DNA of 6,446 nucleotides, taken from the NCBI GenBank assembly GCA_902493615.1, contig CABUQK010000109.1, positions 1-6,446 on the forward strand, given 5' to 3'. The notes under the pieces were generated by a model that saw only the letters and a program-made list of their open reading frames with translations, did not search any database and was not told the DNA's origin. Source of the DNA: an uncultured Collinsella sp. (lineage in GTDB: Bacteria > Actinomycetota > Coriobacteriia > Coriobacteriales > Coriobacteriaceae). The translations under genes and the position numbers were made by a program. This document shows positions 1 through 6,446 of the stretch, in pieces (the stretch's first letter is position 1; each line of letters opens with the position of its first letter).

Positions 1-1271
1 GTACTGGTGCGCGGCAAGGAGAACGGTGACACGGTTGACGATTCCCGCGTGATCAGCGCCTGCAGCCGTTGCCTCAATCCGTATCGCGAGGCTGACTACC
101 GTGCCATGATGGAGGTCGCCGTTTCCGACGACCTGGAGATTATCGTCTCCAACACCACCGAGGCCGGTATCGCCTACGATCCGTCCTGCAAGGCCGACGA
201 CATGCCCCCCGCGAGCTTTCCTGCCAAGCTTGCCCAGGTGCTCCATGCCCGCTGGGCTGCCGGCAAGCAGGGCGTCATCGTGCTCGCCTGCGAGCTCATC
301 GACCATAACGGCGAGGAGCTGCTGCGCATCATGAACCAGTACGTGAGCGACTGGGGCTGGGAGGACGAGTTTTCGCAGTGGATGGCCAACGACTGCACCG
401 TCTGCACCACGCTCGTCGACACCATCGTTCCGGGTCGCATCCGCGATCCCAAGGAGGCCGCTGCCGTGGCCGAGCGCTTGGGCTATGAAGATCCGTTCTT
501 GGCCGTGCGTGAGCCCTTCCAGATGTGGGGCATCCAGGGTGACGAATCGCTCAAGGAGCGTCTGCCCTTCGTGAAGGCCGGTCTGCCGGGTGTCTTTGTG
601 ACCCTCGACGTCACCCCGTACAAGAAGCGCAAGGTCCGCATCCTCAACGGCGCCCACACCGCCTTTGTCCCGGGTTCCTGGGTTGCCGGCTTTGATATCG
701 TGCGCGATTGCATGCACGACGAGACCGTCCGCGGCTTCATGAACACTATGCTCTACGACGAGGTCATTCCGACGCTTGCCGCCGACCTGGATGTCGAGGA
801 CTGCAAGGCCTTTGCCGCCGCCGTCGAGAACCGCTTCGACAACCCGTTTATCGACCACGCGCTGCTCTCCATCTGCCTCAACTCCACGGCTAAGTGGCGT
901 GCCCGCGACCTGCCTACGCTCAAGGACTACGCTGCCGAGACCGGCAACCTGCCCAAGTGCCTGGCGACGAGCCTGGCCACGCTCATCTCCTTCTACACGC
1001 AGGAGCTCGTGTCCGCGAGGGCGACGGCCTGCACCTGCGTCGCTCCGACGGCACCGAGTACACCGCTCAGGACGACGCCTTCGTACTCGATTTCTACGCC
1101 GCCCACGCCGGTGCCGACGATGCCCAGCTGGTGCACGACGTGCTCACCAACGAGCAGATGTGGGGCGAGGACCTTACGCAGATCGCCGGTCTTGAGGAGT
1201 TTGTCGTCAACGCTCTCGCCGTCGTGCGCTCCGAGGGCGCCAAGCAGGCGTTCGCGAACGCTCAGGCCTAA
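1..1271 (+). pseudogene. uxaB: Tagaturonate reductase (altronate oxidoreductase), 5' partial and frameshifted
   Basis: UxaB is a cytoplasmic NAD-dependent enzyme of the long-chain mannitol dehydrogenase family that interconverts D-tagaturonate and D-altronate in galacturonate catabolism. The window opens inside the N-terminal NAD-binding domain. By comparison with E. coli UxaB (about 483 residues), some 70 residues lie upstream, so the GTG at 7 is not the real start. Recognisable family segments are SNTTEAGIAYDP (from 151), ACELIDHNG (from 289) and KVRILNGAHTA (from 631). The last carries the family's catalytic Lys (631-633), Asn (646-648) and His (655-657). The reading frame beginning at base 1 is homologous up to about 1014. 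Homology then continues one frame back, from REGDGLHLRRSDG (1014) through YTAQDDAFVLDFY and EDLTQIAGLEEF to TAA at 1269-1271. One base appears to be missing. Uncorrected reading continues as unrelated sequence to a stop at 1294-1296. It could be a real mutation or a sequencing or assembly error. It lies 78 nt upstream of uxaA, probably in the same operon. Confidence -1.
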
Positions 1272-1281
1272 ATCCTTCTGT

Positions 1282-1307
1282 ACGCCCGCCGGGTAACTGG
1301 CGGGCGT
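1282..1307 (+). terminator. GC-rich hairpin between uxaB and uxaA, lacking a T-tract
   Basis: The nine bases at 1282-1290 (ACGCCCGCC) pair perfectly with 1299-1307. A further G-T and G-C pair (1291/1298 and 1292/1297) close a GTAA loop of the GNRA type. The hairpin begins 10 nt after the uxaB stop. No run of T follows (CACTCGACTTC), so it is a poor intrinsic terminator by standard rules. It may give partial termination or protect an mRNA end within a uxaBA transcript. The structure is read directly from the sequence; its function is inference. Confidence -1.
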
Positions 1308-1349
1308 CACTCGACTTCTGCTCAACCTGTAGGGTTAGGACTCTTTGTA

Positions 1350-2834
1350 ATGAACACTATCCAGATCAATCCGGCCGACAACGTCATCGTTGCGCTGTCG
1401 CCGCTCGCCAAGGGTGCTGCCGTCGAGGTTCCCGGCGTGGGCGAGGTCGTTGCCGCGGAGGATATCCCGCAGGGTCACAAGATGGCCGTGCGCGCCATTG
1501 CAGCCGGTGAGGATGTCATCAAGTACGGTCTTCCCATCGGCCACGTGACGAAGGACATTCAGCCCGGCCAGTGGCTGCACACGCACAACGTGAAGACCAA
1601 CCTCTCGGGTGAGATCGAGTACGTCTACAATCCGACACATCCGGTCGTTGAGCCGGTCGAGGCCGAGACCTTTATGGGCTTCCGCCGTGCCGACGGTCGT
1701 GCCGCCACGCGCAATGAGCTTTGGATCATTCCCACCGTCGGTTGCGTCAACGAAGTCGCTCGTGCCATGTGCGAGCAGGCTCAGGACCTGGTCGAGGGCT
1801 CGTTGGAGGGCGTCTATTACTTCCCGCATCCGTTCGGTTGCTCACAGACCGGCGCCGACCATGCCCAGACCCGTCGTCTGCTGGTGGCGCTGTCGCGTCA
1901 CGCAAACGCCGCGGGCGTGCTATTCTTGTCGCTCGGTTGCGAGAACTGCACGCATCAGCAGGTGCTCGACGAGCTCGGTGACTTCGATCACGAGCGCGTT
2001 CGTTTTCTCACCTGCCAGGATGTAGCCGACGAGCAGATCGAGGGCCACAAGATTCTGTCCGAGCTGGCTGACCTGGCCAAGCAGGCCAAGCGTGAGCCCA
2101 TTCCGGCCTCAGAGCTGGTTATTGGTCTTAAGTGCGGCGGCTCTGACGGTCTTTCGGGCATTACCGCCAACCCCACGATCGGTCGCGTGAGCGATATGGT
2201 CGTCGCCCGTGGCGGCGCGTCGGTGCTCACCGAAGTGCCCGAGATGTTTGGCGCGGAGAGCATCCTGCTCGATCGCTGCGAGAACGAGCAGGTCTTTAAC
2301 GCTGCCTCTGACATGCTTAACGGTTTTAAGGATTACTTTATTAGCCATGGTGAGGTGGTCTACGAGAACCCGAGTCCCGGTAACAAGGACGGTGGCATCA
2401 CCACGCTCGAGGACAAGAGTTGCGGCTGCGTGCAAAAGGGCGGCTCCGCACCCATCGTCGACGTGCTGCCGTATGCCGGTCAGGTCACCAAGCATGGCCT
2501 GAACATGCTGTGCGGCCCGGGCAACGACATGGTATCCACCACGGCGTTGACGGCTGCTGGCTGTCACGTGATTCTGTTCTCGACTGGACGCGGCACGCCG
2601 TTTGGTGCACCGGCGCCCACCCTCAAGGTGTTCACCAATCAGCGTCTGTGCGACCACAAGGCCAACTGGATGGACTTTAACGCCGGCGTGATTGCCACAG
2701 GCGAACGCACACTCGACGAGGCTGCCCGCGACCTGTATCAGCTGGTACTGGATACAGCGAGCGGTAAGCTAACGAGTGCCGAGCGCCGCGGCTGCCACGA
2801 GATCAGTATCTGGAAAGACGGCGTCTGCCTGTAG
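1350..2834 (+). CDS. uxaA: Altronate dehydratase
   Basis: UxaA dehydrates D-altronate to 2-keto-3-deoxy-D-gluconate in the cytoplasm, the step after UxaB. It belongs to the metal-dependent UxaA/GarD sugar-acid dehydratase family. The 494 residues match the family's usual length (E. coli about 495) and resemble it from end to end. An N-terminal SAF domain spans roughly residues 1-90, with GLPIGHVTKDI at 60-70 and HTHN at 77-80. The catalytic region follows, with RNELWIIPTVGCVN (121-134), HPFGCSQ (160-166), LGCEN (195-199), KCGGSDGLSGITANP (261-275), EVPEMFGAE (295-303), YENPSPGNK (338-346), GPGND (389-393) and FSTGRGTPFG (410-419). The ATG at 1350 is preceded by AGGA at 1337-1340 with a 9-nt gap, and the protein aligns from its first residues. 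I see no strong promoter in the 78-nt gap from uxaB, so cotranscription is likely. A terminator begins 3 nt after the stop. All key motifs look intact. Confidence -1.
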   Translation: MNTIQINPADNVIVALSPLAKGAAVEVPGVGEVVAAEDIPQGHKMAVRAIAAGEDVIKYGLPIGHVTKDIQPGQWLHTHNVKTNLSGEIEYVYNPTHPVVEPVEAETFMGFRRADGRAATRNELWIIPTVGCVNEVARAMCEQAQDLVEGSLEGVYYFPHPFGCSQTGADHAQTRRLLVALSRHANAAGVLFLSLGCENCTHQQVLDELGDFDHERVRFLTCQDVADEQIEGHKILSELADLAKQAKREPIPASELVIGLKCGGSDGLSGITANPTIGRVSDMVVARGGASVLTEVPEMFGAESILLDRCENEQVFNAASDMLNGFKDYFISHGEVVYENPSPGNKDGGITTLEDKSCGCVQKGGSAPIVDVLPYAGQVTKHGLNMLCGPGNDMVSTTALTAAGCHVILFSTGRGTPFGAPAPTLKVFTNQRLCDHKANWMDFNAGVIATGERTLDEAARDLYQLVLDTASGKLTSAERRGCHEISIWKDGVCL

Positions 2835-2836
2835 AG

Positions 2837-2869
2837 AGATTCGCCATTCGTAGGGGTGGCGAATCTTTT
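2837..2869 (+). terminator. Rho-independent terminator of uxaA (uxaBA operon)
   Basis: A perfect 10-bp stem, AGATTCGCCA at 2837-2846 with TGGCGAATCT at 2857-2866, has a 10-nt loop that can be tightened by T-G, T-G and C-G pairs. The right arm ends in the run TTTT (2866-2869). It starts 3 nt after the uxaA stop codon. Its position, stem and T-run fit an intrinsic terminator closing the uronate operon. Confidence -1.
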
Positions 2870-2963
2870 GATCTCGATGACGGGGCTGCACAGTGGCTCC
2901 GTGCGAGGGAAGGGTTGCTACTGCGCGTTTGTGAGATGCTTTTCGGTGCCCTTTTCCGCACTG

Positions 2964-2985
2964 TTGACGTATCTATGGTTATAAA
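2964..2985 (+). promoter_or_regulatory. Possible promoter for the GltD-like gene
   Basis: The 207-nt spacer after uxaA becomes AT-rich here, unlike the flanking genes. TTGACG (2964-2969) matches a -35 box and TATAAA (2980-2985) a -10 box, but only 10 nt separate them, too close for a standard sigma-70 pair. TATAAA preceded by TGGT could work as a near extended -10 without a -35, giving a leader of about 50 nt. A promoter is expected because a terminator lies upstream, but the exact boxes are uncertain. Confidence -1.
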
Positions 2986-3028
2986 TTCGGGCAAATTGGT
3001 TTAAGAAGCCGATTTCGTCCAGGTCGAT

Positions 3029-3034
3029 AGAGGG
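3029..3034 (+). promoter_or_regulatory. Ribosome binding site supporting the GTG start at 3042
   Basis: GAGGGG sits 7 nt before the GTG at 3042, a near-ideal Shine-Dalgarno match and spacing. It supports this non-ATG start, after which the family-typical N-terminal cysteine region begins within 12 residues. Confidence -1.
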
Positions 3035-3041
3035 GAATTGC

Positions 3042-4259
3042 GTGGCTATCCACATCGTTGAGGAAGCAAATCGCTGTCTGGGCTGCAAAAAGGCGTTCTG
3101 TCAAATAAAGGGCTGTCCGGTGCAGACGCCCATTCCGCAGGTTATCGACCTCTTTAAGCAGCGCCGTCTGCAAGAGGCGGGCGAGCTACTGTTCCAGAAC
3201 AATCCCATGAGCGCGGTCTGCTCCATGGTGTGCAATCATTCGGGCCAGTGCGAGGGCGCTTGCATTCAGGGCCGCAAGGGCGCGCCCGTGCATTTTTCGA
3301 GCATCGAGAACTATATCTCCACGGCGTATTTGGACCGCAAAGAGTGGAGACCCGCGCCGTCGCGCGGCAAGCAGGTCGCCGTGGTCGGCTCCGGCCCAGC
3401 CGGCATTACCGTGGCAATTAAGATGGCGCAGCTGGGTTGCGCCGTCACTGTTTTTGAGCAGCGGCCCGAGATCGGCGGCGTGCTGGAGTACGGTATCCCC
3501 GAGTTCCGTCTGCCGCGTTCGCTCGTGCAAAAGTACCGCCACGTGATGTGCTCGCTCGGCGTGCGCGTTCGCCCCTCGACCACCATCGGCGGTGCGCTCC
3601 ACATCGACGACCTGCTGCGCGACGGCTACGATGCGGTCTTTGTTGGTACCGGCACCTGGCGAGCTCGAAAGCTGGGTATTCCCGGCGAGTCGCGCGGCAA
3701 TGTGCTGTTTGGTATCGACTATCTGGTCGATCCCACGAGCGTGGCAATCGGACAGAACGTGGCGGTTATCGGCGCCGGCAATGTGGCCATGGATGTTGCC
3801 CGCACGGCCCTGCGCTCGGGTGCTCGCAAGGTTACCGTGTACGCCCGATCGCGCCATATCTCTGCCATCGATGACGAGGTGGAGCTGACCGAGCTTGACG
3901 GTGCCGAGATTATGTGCGGCAAGGCGATCTGCGCCATCGACGATAACGGTCCGGTGTTCGAGACGGCTATCTTTGACGAGGACAACAACGTGGTGGGCTA
4001 CGAGGAAGAGCTCGACCATGCGTCCGCCGACACGGTTGTGATTGCGGCGTCTCAGGTGCCCAAGGACAAGCTCGTGCTTACAACGGGCGGTCTGGAGACC
4101 GACCATCGCGGCCTGCTTTCGGTCGACGAGCATGGCATGACCACCGTGCCTGGCGTCTTTGCCGCCGGCGACGTGGTCAACGGCCCGCTCACCGTGGTCC
4201 ATGCCGTAGCTGGTGCCAAGCTCGCCGTCGAAGGCATGATTGCCTACCTGGGCCTCTAA
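3042..4259 (+). CDS. GltD/PreT-like Fe-S flavoprotein, NAD(P)H-dependent oxidoreductase
   Basis: This belongs to the glutamate synthase small subunit (GltD) family. These FAD proteins take electrons from NAD(P)H and pass them through Fe-S clusters to a partner. Eight N-terminal cysteines fall in two family motifs: C12, C15, C20 and C25 (RCLGCKKAFC...GCP), and C60, C64, C70 and C74 (AVCSMVC...QCEGAC). An FAD-binding fold follows (VAVVGSGPAG, 112-121; acidic E139), then GVLEYGIPEFRLP (146-158). A second Rossmann fold carries AVIGAGNVAMD (241-251) and VYARSRH (266-272), where arginines could bind the NADPH phosphate. GVFAAGDVV near the C terminus completes the FAD site. At 405 residues it is shorter than most GltD and NfnB proteins (about 460-490) and close to PreT of E. 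coli dihydropyrimidine dehydrogenase (about 412). The second motif has Asn65 where Pro is usual. No gltB or preA neighbour is visible, and terminators bound the gene on both sides, so it looks monocistronic. The family is secure; partner and substrate are unknown. Confidence -1.
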   Translation: MAIHIVEEANRCLGCKKAFCQIKGCPVQTPIPQVIDLFKQRRLQEAGELLFQNNPMSAVCSMVCNHSGQCEGACIQGRKGAPVHFSSIENYISTAYLDRKEWRPAPSRGKQVAVVGSGPAGITVAIKMAQLGCAVTVFEQRPEIGGVLEYGIPEFRLPRSLVQKYRHVMCSLGVRVRPSTTIGGALHIDDLLRDGYDAVFVGTGTWRARKLGIPGESRGNVLFGIDYLVDPTSVAIGQNVAVIGAGNVAMDVARTALRSGARKVTVYARSRHISAIDDEVELTELDGAEIMCGKAICAIDDNGPVFETAIFDEDNNVVGYEEELDHASADTVVIAASQVPKDKLVLTTGGLETDHRGLLSVDEHGMTTVPGVFAAGDVVNGPLTVVHAVAGAKLAVEGMIAYLGL

Positions 4260-4276
4260 CTCCATCCCGCCCATCA

Positions 4277-4347
4277 GTTGCGGTGAAATACGGACTGTTT
4301 TGGCTGTCAAAGGCCTTATCTACTCCGTATTCCACCGCAACTTTTTT
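4277..4347 (+). terminator. Long hairpin with T6: terminator of the GltD-like gene, possible palindromic repeat
   Basis: The 18 bases at 4277-4294 (beginning GTTGCGGTG) pair with 4324-4341 (ending CACCGCAAC) in all but one position, an A-C mismatch at 4286/4333. A4276 and T4342 can add another pair. Six T follow at 4342-4347. The 29-nt loop may hold a small inner stem, TTTG (4299-4302) with CAAA (4308-4311). It begins 17 nt after the stop. The stem is much longer than an ordinary terminator needs, which suggests a dispersed palindromic element doubling as one. No A-run flanks the left arm, so it should act only on the + strand. Confidence -1.
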
Positions 4348-4402
4348 GTGAGGGTCGGGATTGAAGGTGGGGAGTGCGAGCGAGTGCGAATGCGGCGGAT
4401 AC

Positions 4403-4411
4403 TGATACGAT
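4403..4411 (+). promoter_or_regulatory. Possible extended -10 promoter for the OYE-type reductase gene
   Basis: TGATACGAT (4403-4411) fits the extended -10 pattern TGn followed by a hexamer, here TACGAT. No convincing -35 box lies 17 nt upstream. It lies between the terminator at 4277-4347 and the start at 4461, where a promoter is needed, and would give a leader of roughly 40 nt. That leader contains a small hairpin, GCCGC (4428-4432) with GCGGC (4436-4440). Weak support. Confidence -1.
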
Positions 4412-4447
4412 AGGTACGTTAGCAACTGCCGCCGAGCGGCTCAAACG

Positions 4448-4453
4448 AAAGGA
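4448..4453 (+). promoter_or_regulatory. Ribosome binding site fixing the reductase start at 4461
   Basis: AAAGGA lies 7 nt before the ATG at 4461. The frame is open further upstream to a GTG at 4374, but those 29 codons resemble nothing in the family and include the leader. Family homology begins just after the ATG (YPMLFSPIKVG), so 4461 is the better start. Confidence -1.
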
Positions 4454-4460
4454 ACCCTGT

Positions 4461-6410
4461 ATGGAGTCATCCGCCTACCCGATGCTCTTTAGCCCGATCA
4501 AGGTCGGTACGACCGAGGTCAAGAACCGCGTCTTTATGCCGCCGGTATCTACCAACCTGGCCGATCACGGCTATGTGACCGACGACTTGGTCGATCATTA
4601 CCGTGCTCGCGCCAAGGGCGGCGTGGGCCTCATCATCACCGAGGTCGTGACGGTCGAGCCCACCTATACCTATCTGCCGGGTGACATGTGCTGCTACGAC
4701 GATACGTTTATCCCCGGCTGGGAAAAGCTCGCCGCGGCCGTCCACGAGTATGGCTGCAAGATCATGCCGCAGCTCTTCCACCCCGCCTACATGGCCTTTA
4801 ACATTCCGGGCACGCCTCGCCTGATCGCTCCGTCCTTTGTGGGCCCGTCTTACGCCCGCGAGGCACCGCGCCCCATCACGGTCGACGAGATTCACGAGCT
4901 CACGCATCAGTTTGGCGACGCTGCCGTGCGTATGCAGAAGGCCGGTGTCGATGGCGTCGAGGTCCACGCAGCGCACGCCCACGGCATGCTCGGCGGCTTT
5001 TTGACCCCGCTCTATAACAAGCGTACTGATGAGTACGGCGGCTCGCTCGACGCCCGTATGCGCTTCTTGCTCGAGGTCATCGCCGAGATTCGCGAGCGCT
5101 GCGGCAAGGACTTTATCATCGACGTCCGTATTTCGGGTGACGAGTACACCGATGGCGGTCTGACCCTCAACGATATGATTTATGTCTCGCGTCGTCTGGA
5201 GAAGGCCGGCGTCGACATGATTCATGTGTCGGGCGGCACCACCATCAAGCGTGGCTCCGCGATTCCCGCCGCCGGTACCCAGCAGGCGTCGCACGCCGCC
5301 TGCTCGCGCGAGATCAAAAAGCACGTCAACATTCCCGTCGCCACCGTCGGACGTATCAACGAGGCCTGGATCGCCGAGGAGCTGATCGAGGACGGCGCTG
5401 CCGACATCTGCATGATGGGCCGCGCCAATCTGTGCGATGCCGAGTTCTGCAATAAGGCCGCTTCCGGCAACGCCGACGACATCCGCCCCTGCATCGGCTG
5501 CCTGCGCTGCCTGAACGGCATTATGTTCGGCAAGCGCATCTCCTGTACCGTCAACCCGGACGTGGAGCGCGACGAGGCCGGCTACGAGCCTGCCGCCGAG
5601 GCCAAGAACGTGCTCGTTGTGGGCGCTGGTCCTGCGGGCATGGAGGCAGCCTACATTGCCGCCAAGCGCGGCCACAACGTGGTGCTCGTTGACAAGCAGG
5701 ATGAGCCGGGCGGCGAGATGCGCATCGCGGCCGTTCCGCCGGCAAAGCAGGAGCTCACCCGCGTGATCAAGTATCAGTACTGTCGTCTGGCCGAGGCGGG
5801 CGTGAAGTGCATATTTGGCACCGAGCTTACTGCCGAGGACATTCAGCGTGACTACGCGGGCTACGAGGTTGTCCTGGCTTATGGCGCCGAGCCCATCGCT
5901 CCGGCTTTCATGCAGGGCTTTAAGCAGGTTATGACGGCTGACGACCTGCTGGGTGGCAAGGCTTTCCCGGGCAAGAAGATCGTCATCGTGGGCGGCGGCA
6001 CCGTTGGCTGCGCGACGGCCGATTACCTGGCCCCGCTGGTCAACGACCTGTCGCCGGCCAATCGCGATGTCACCGTCATCGAGATGACCAAGACGCTCGC
6101 CGCCAACGAGGGCGGTGCCGGTCGCGCGGTGCTCATCACGCGCATGCTCTCCAAGGGCGTTCACGTGCTGACCGAGGCCAAGGTGACCGAGATTACCGAG
6201 GACACTATCAGCTACGAAAAGGACGGCGAGGTCCACACCATCACCGGTGCCGATACGCTGGTGCTTGCCATGGGCTATCGTCCCAATACCAAGCTGGCCG
6301 ACGACCTGGCTGCAGCCGGTGTTGCCACCCACGTGCTGGGCGATGCCCAGAAGTGCGGCAACATCCGCGATGCCATCGGCGATGGCTACAAGGTTGCCTG
6401 CGAGCTCTAG
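4461..6410 (+). CDS. Old Yellow Enzyme-type FMN/4Fe-4S/FAD reductase (2,4-dienoyl-CoA / 2-enoate reductase family)
   Basis: This 649-residue cytoplasmic enzyme has the three-cofactor layout of E. coli FadH (about 672), 2-enoate reductases, BaiCD/BaiH and gut daidzein reductases. These use NAD(P)H to reduce, or in bile-acid metabolism oxidise, carbon-carbon double bonds next to a carbonyl. The FMN barrel covers about 1-340: VKNRVFMPPVSTN (20-32), QLFH (104-107), VEVHAAHAHGMLGGFLTP (166-183), NKRTDEYGGS (186-195), VRIS (222-225), VSGGT (256-260) and ATVGRI (294-299). A 4Fe-4S cluster is expected at C344, C347, C350 and C362. The FAD fold starts at VLVVGAGPAG (384-393, acidic D411), and the NAD(P)H fold has VIVGGGTVG (508-516). 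VLGDAQKCGNIRDAI near the end is a typical C-terminal FAD contact. Unusual points are the absence of the GYL tyrosine expected near 174-176 and of the GR after QLFH. The gene appears to be its own transcription unit. The substrate cannot be read from sequence: unsaturated acids or acyl-CoA, steroids, bile acids or plant phenolics are all possible. The family is secure. Confidence -1.
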   Translation: MESSAYPMLFSPIKVGTTEVKNRVFMPPVSTNLADHGYVTDDLVDHYRARAKGGVGLIITEVVTVEPTYTYLPGDMCCYDDTFIPGWEKLAAAVHEYGCKIMPQLFHPAYMAFNIPGTPRLIAPSFVGPSYAREAPRPITVDEIHELTHQFGDAAVRMQKAGVDGVEVHAAHAHGMLGGFLTPLYNKRTDEYGGSLDARMRFLLEVIAEIRERCGKDFIIDVRISGDEYTDGGLTLNDMIYVSRRLEKAGVDMIHVSGGTTIKRGSAIPAAGTQQASHAACSREIKKHVNIPVATVGRINEAWIAEELIEDGAADICMMGRANLCDAEFCNKAASGNADDIRPCIGCLRCLNGIMFGKRISCTVNPDVERDEAGYEPAAEAKNVLVVGAGPAGMEAAYIAAKRGHNVVLVDKQDEPGGEMRIAAVPPAKQELTRVIKYQYCRLAEAGVKCIFGTELTAEDIQRDYAGYEVVLAYGAEPIAPAFMQGFKQVMTADDLLGGKAFPGKKIVIVGGGTVGCATADYLAPLVNDLSPANRDVTVIEMTKTLAANEGGAGRAVLITRMLSKGVHVLTEAKVTEITEDTISYEKDGEVHTITGADTLVLAMGYRPNTKLADDLAAAGVATHVLGDAQKCGNIRDAIGDGYKVACEL

Positions 6411-6446
6411 TCAACCCCTTTGCACCAATCGATTGCAAAAAGCGGC

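Noticed and set aside
1003..1020. Programmed -1 frameshift in uxaB
   Set aside because: The direction of the shift would fit, but no X-XXY-YYZ slippery heptamer or evident stimulatory structure lies at the junction, and UxaB is not known to use recoding.
894..1271. Separate small protein from the ATG at 894
   Set aside because: Its first 40 codons or so are out of frame with uxaB homology. Only the part after about 1014 is meaningful, and that is the displaced C terminus of uxaB.
2109..2657. Minus-strand open frame opposite uxaA
   Set aside because: uxaA is intact and convincing over this whole stretch. The antisense product has no recognisable features.
3186..4310. Minus-strand open frame (374 codons) opposite the GltD-like gene
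   Set aside because: It is a shadow of the real gene caused by GC-rich third positions. It starts inside the terminator hairpin and shows no family motifs.
4374..4460. Upstream GTG start adding 29 residues to the OYE-type reductase
   Set aside because: There is no family similarity and no ribosome binding site of equal quality, whereas AAAGGA is well placed before the ATG at 4461.
4467..6332. Long open frame on the minus strand (about 621 codons) opposite the OYE-type gene
   Set aside because: The sense strand encodes a complete, motif-rich enzyme. The antisense product is rich in Gly, Ala, Val, Asp and His without a recognisable domain, as expected from codon bias in GC-rich DNA.
3042..6410. 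A two-component PreT-PreA-like complex formed by the GltD-like and OYE-type proteins
   Set aside because: The OYE-type protein carries its own FAD/NAD(P)H module and Fe-S cluster and needs no separate diaphorase. A strong terminator also separates the two genes.
6411..6446. 10-bp palindrome CAATCGATTG (6426-6435) and flanking TTTGCA/TGCAAA after the last gene
   Set aside because: The palindrome and flanking repeat are too short and offset to support a terminator or operator. The final AAAAAGCGGC could be the left arm of a terminator cut by the window edge, but that cannot be seen.

Overview
The window looks like chromosomal DNA from a GC-rich, low-redundancy anaerobe. The protein styles, Gram-positive-type ribosome binding sites and compact gene spacing suggest a gut Actinomycetota of the class Coriobacteriia, perhaps Collinsella. 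That placement is inference from general resemblance, not from a marker gene. All four genes are on the + strand, and no RNA gene, CRISPR array, insertion sequence or phage gene is visible.

Left half (1-2870): a hexuronate (galacturonate) catabolic pair. A 5'-truncated uxaB (tagaturonate reductase) is followed after 78 nt by a complete uxaA (altronate dehydratase). Together they carry D-tagaturonate through D-altronate to 2-keto-3-deoxygluconate, the usual route for pectin-derived galacturonate. As given, uxaB has a one-base frameshift near position 1014, about 85 codons before its true stop. A GC-rich hairpin without a T-tract lies between the two genes, and a good intrinsic terminator follows uxaA.

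Middle (2870-4350): a 207-nt spacer with a possible promoter leads to a monocistronic 405-residue flavoprotein of the GltD/PreT family, with eight N-terminal cysteines for two Fe-S clusters plus FAD and NAD(P)H folds. No glutamate synthase large subunit or PreA-like partner is present here. The gene ends in a long, nearly perfect hairpin followed by six T, which may be a dispersed palindromic element as well as a terminator.

Right (4351-6446): a single 649-residue Old Yellow Enzyme-type reductase with an FMN barrel, a 4Fe-4S cysteine cluster and an FAD/NAD(P)H module. This is the architecture of 2,4-dienoyl-CoA reductase, 2-enoate reductases, BaiCD/BaiH and gut isoflavone reductases. Its active-site loop departs from the usual family motif: the expected tyrosine is absent. 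The last 36 nt hold no complete feature.

The uronate pair forms a pathway. The two flavoproteins appear to be independent transcription units bounded by terminators, and no shared pathway with uxaBA can be shown. I see no clear previously undescribed multi-gene system. The points most worth a second look are the reductase active site, the uxaB frameshift, the long hairpin and the partnerless GltD-like protein.
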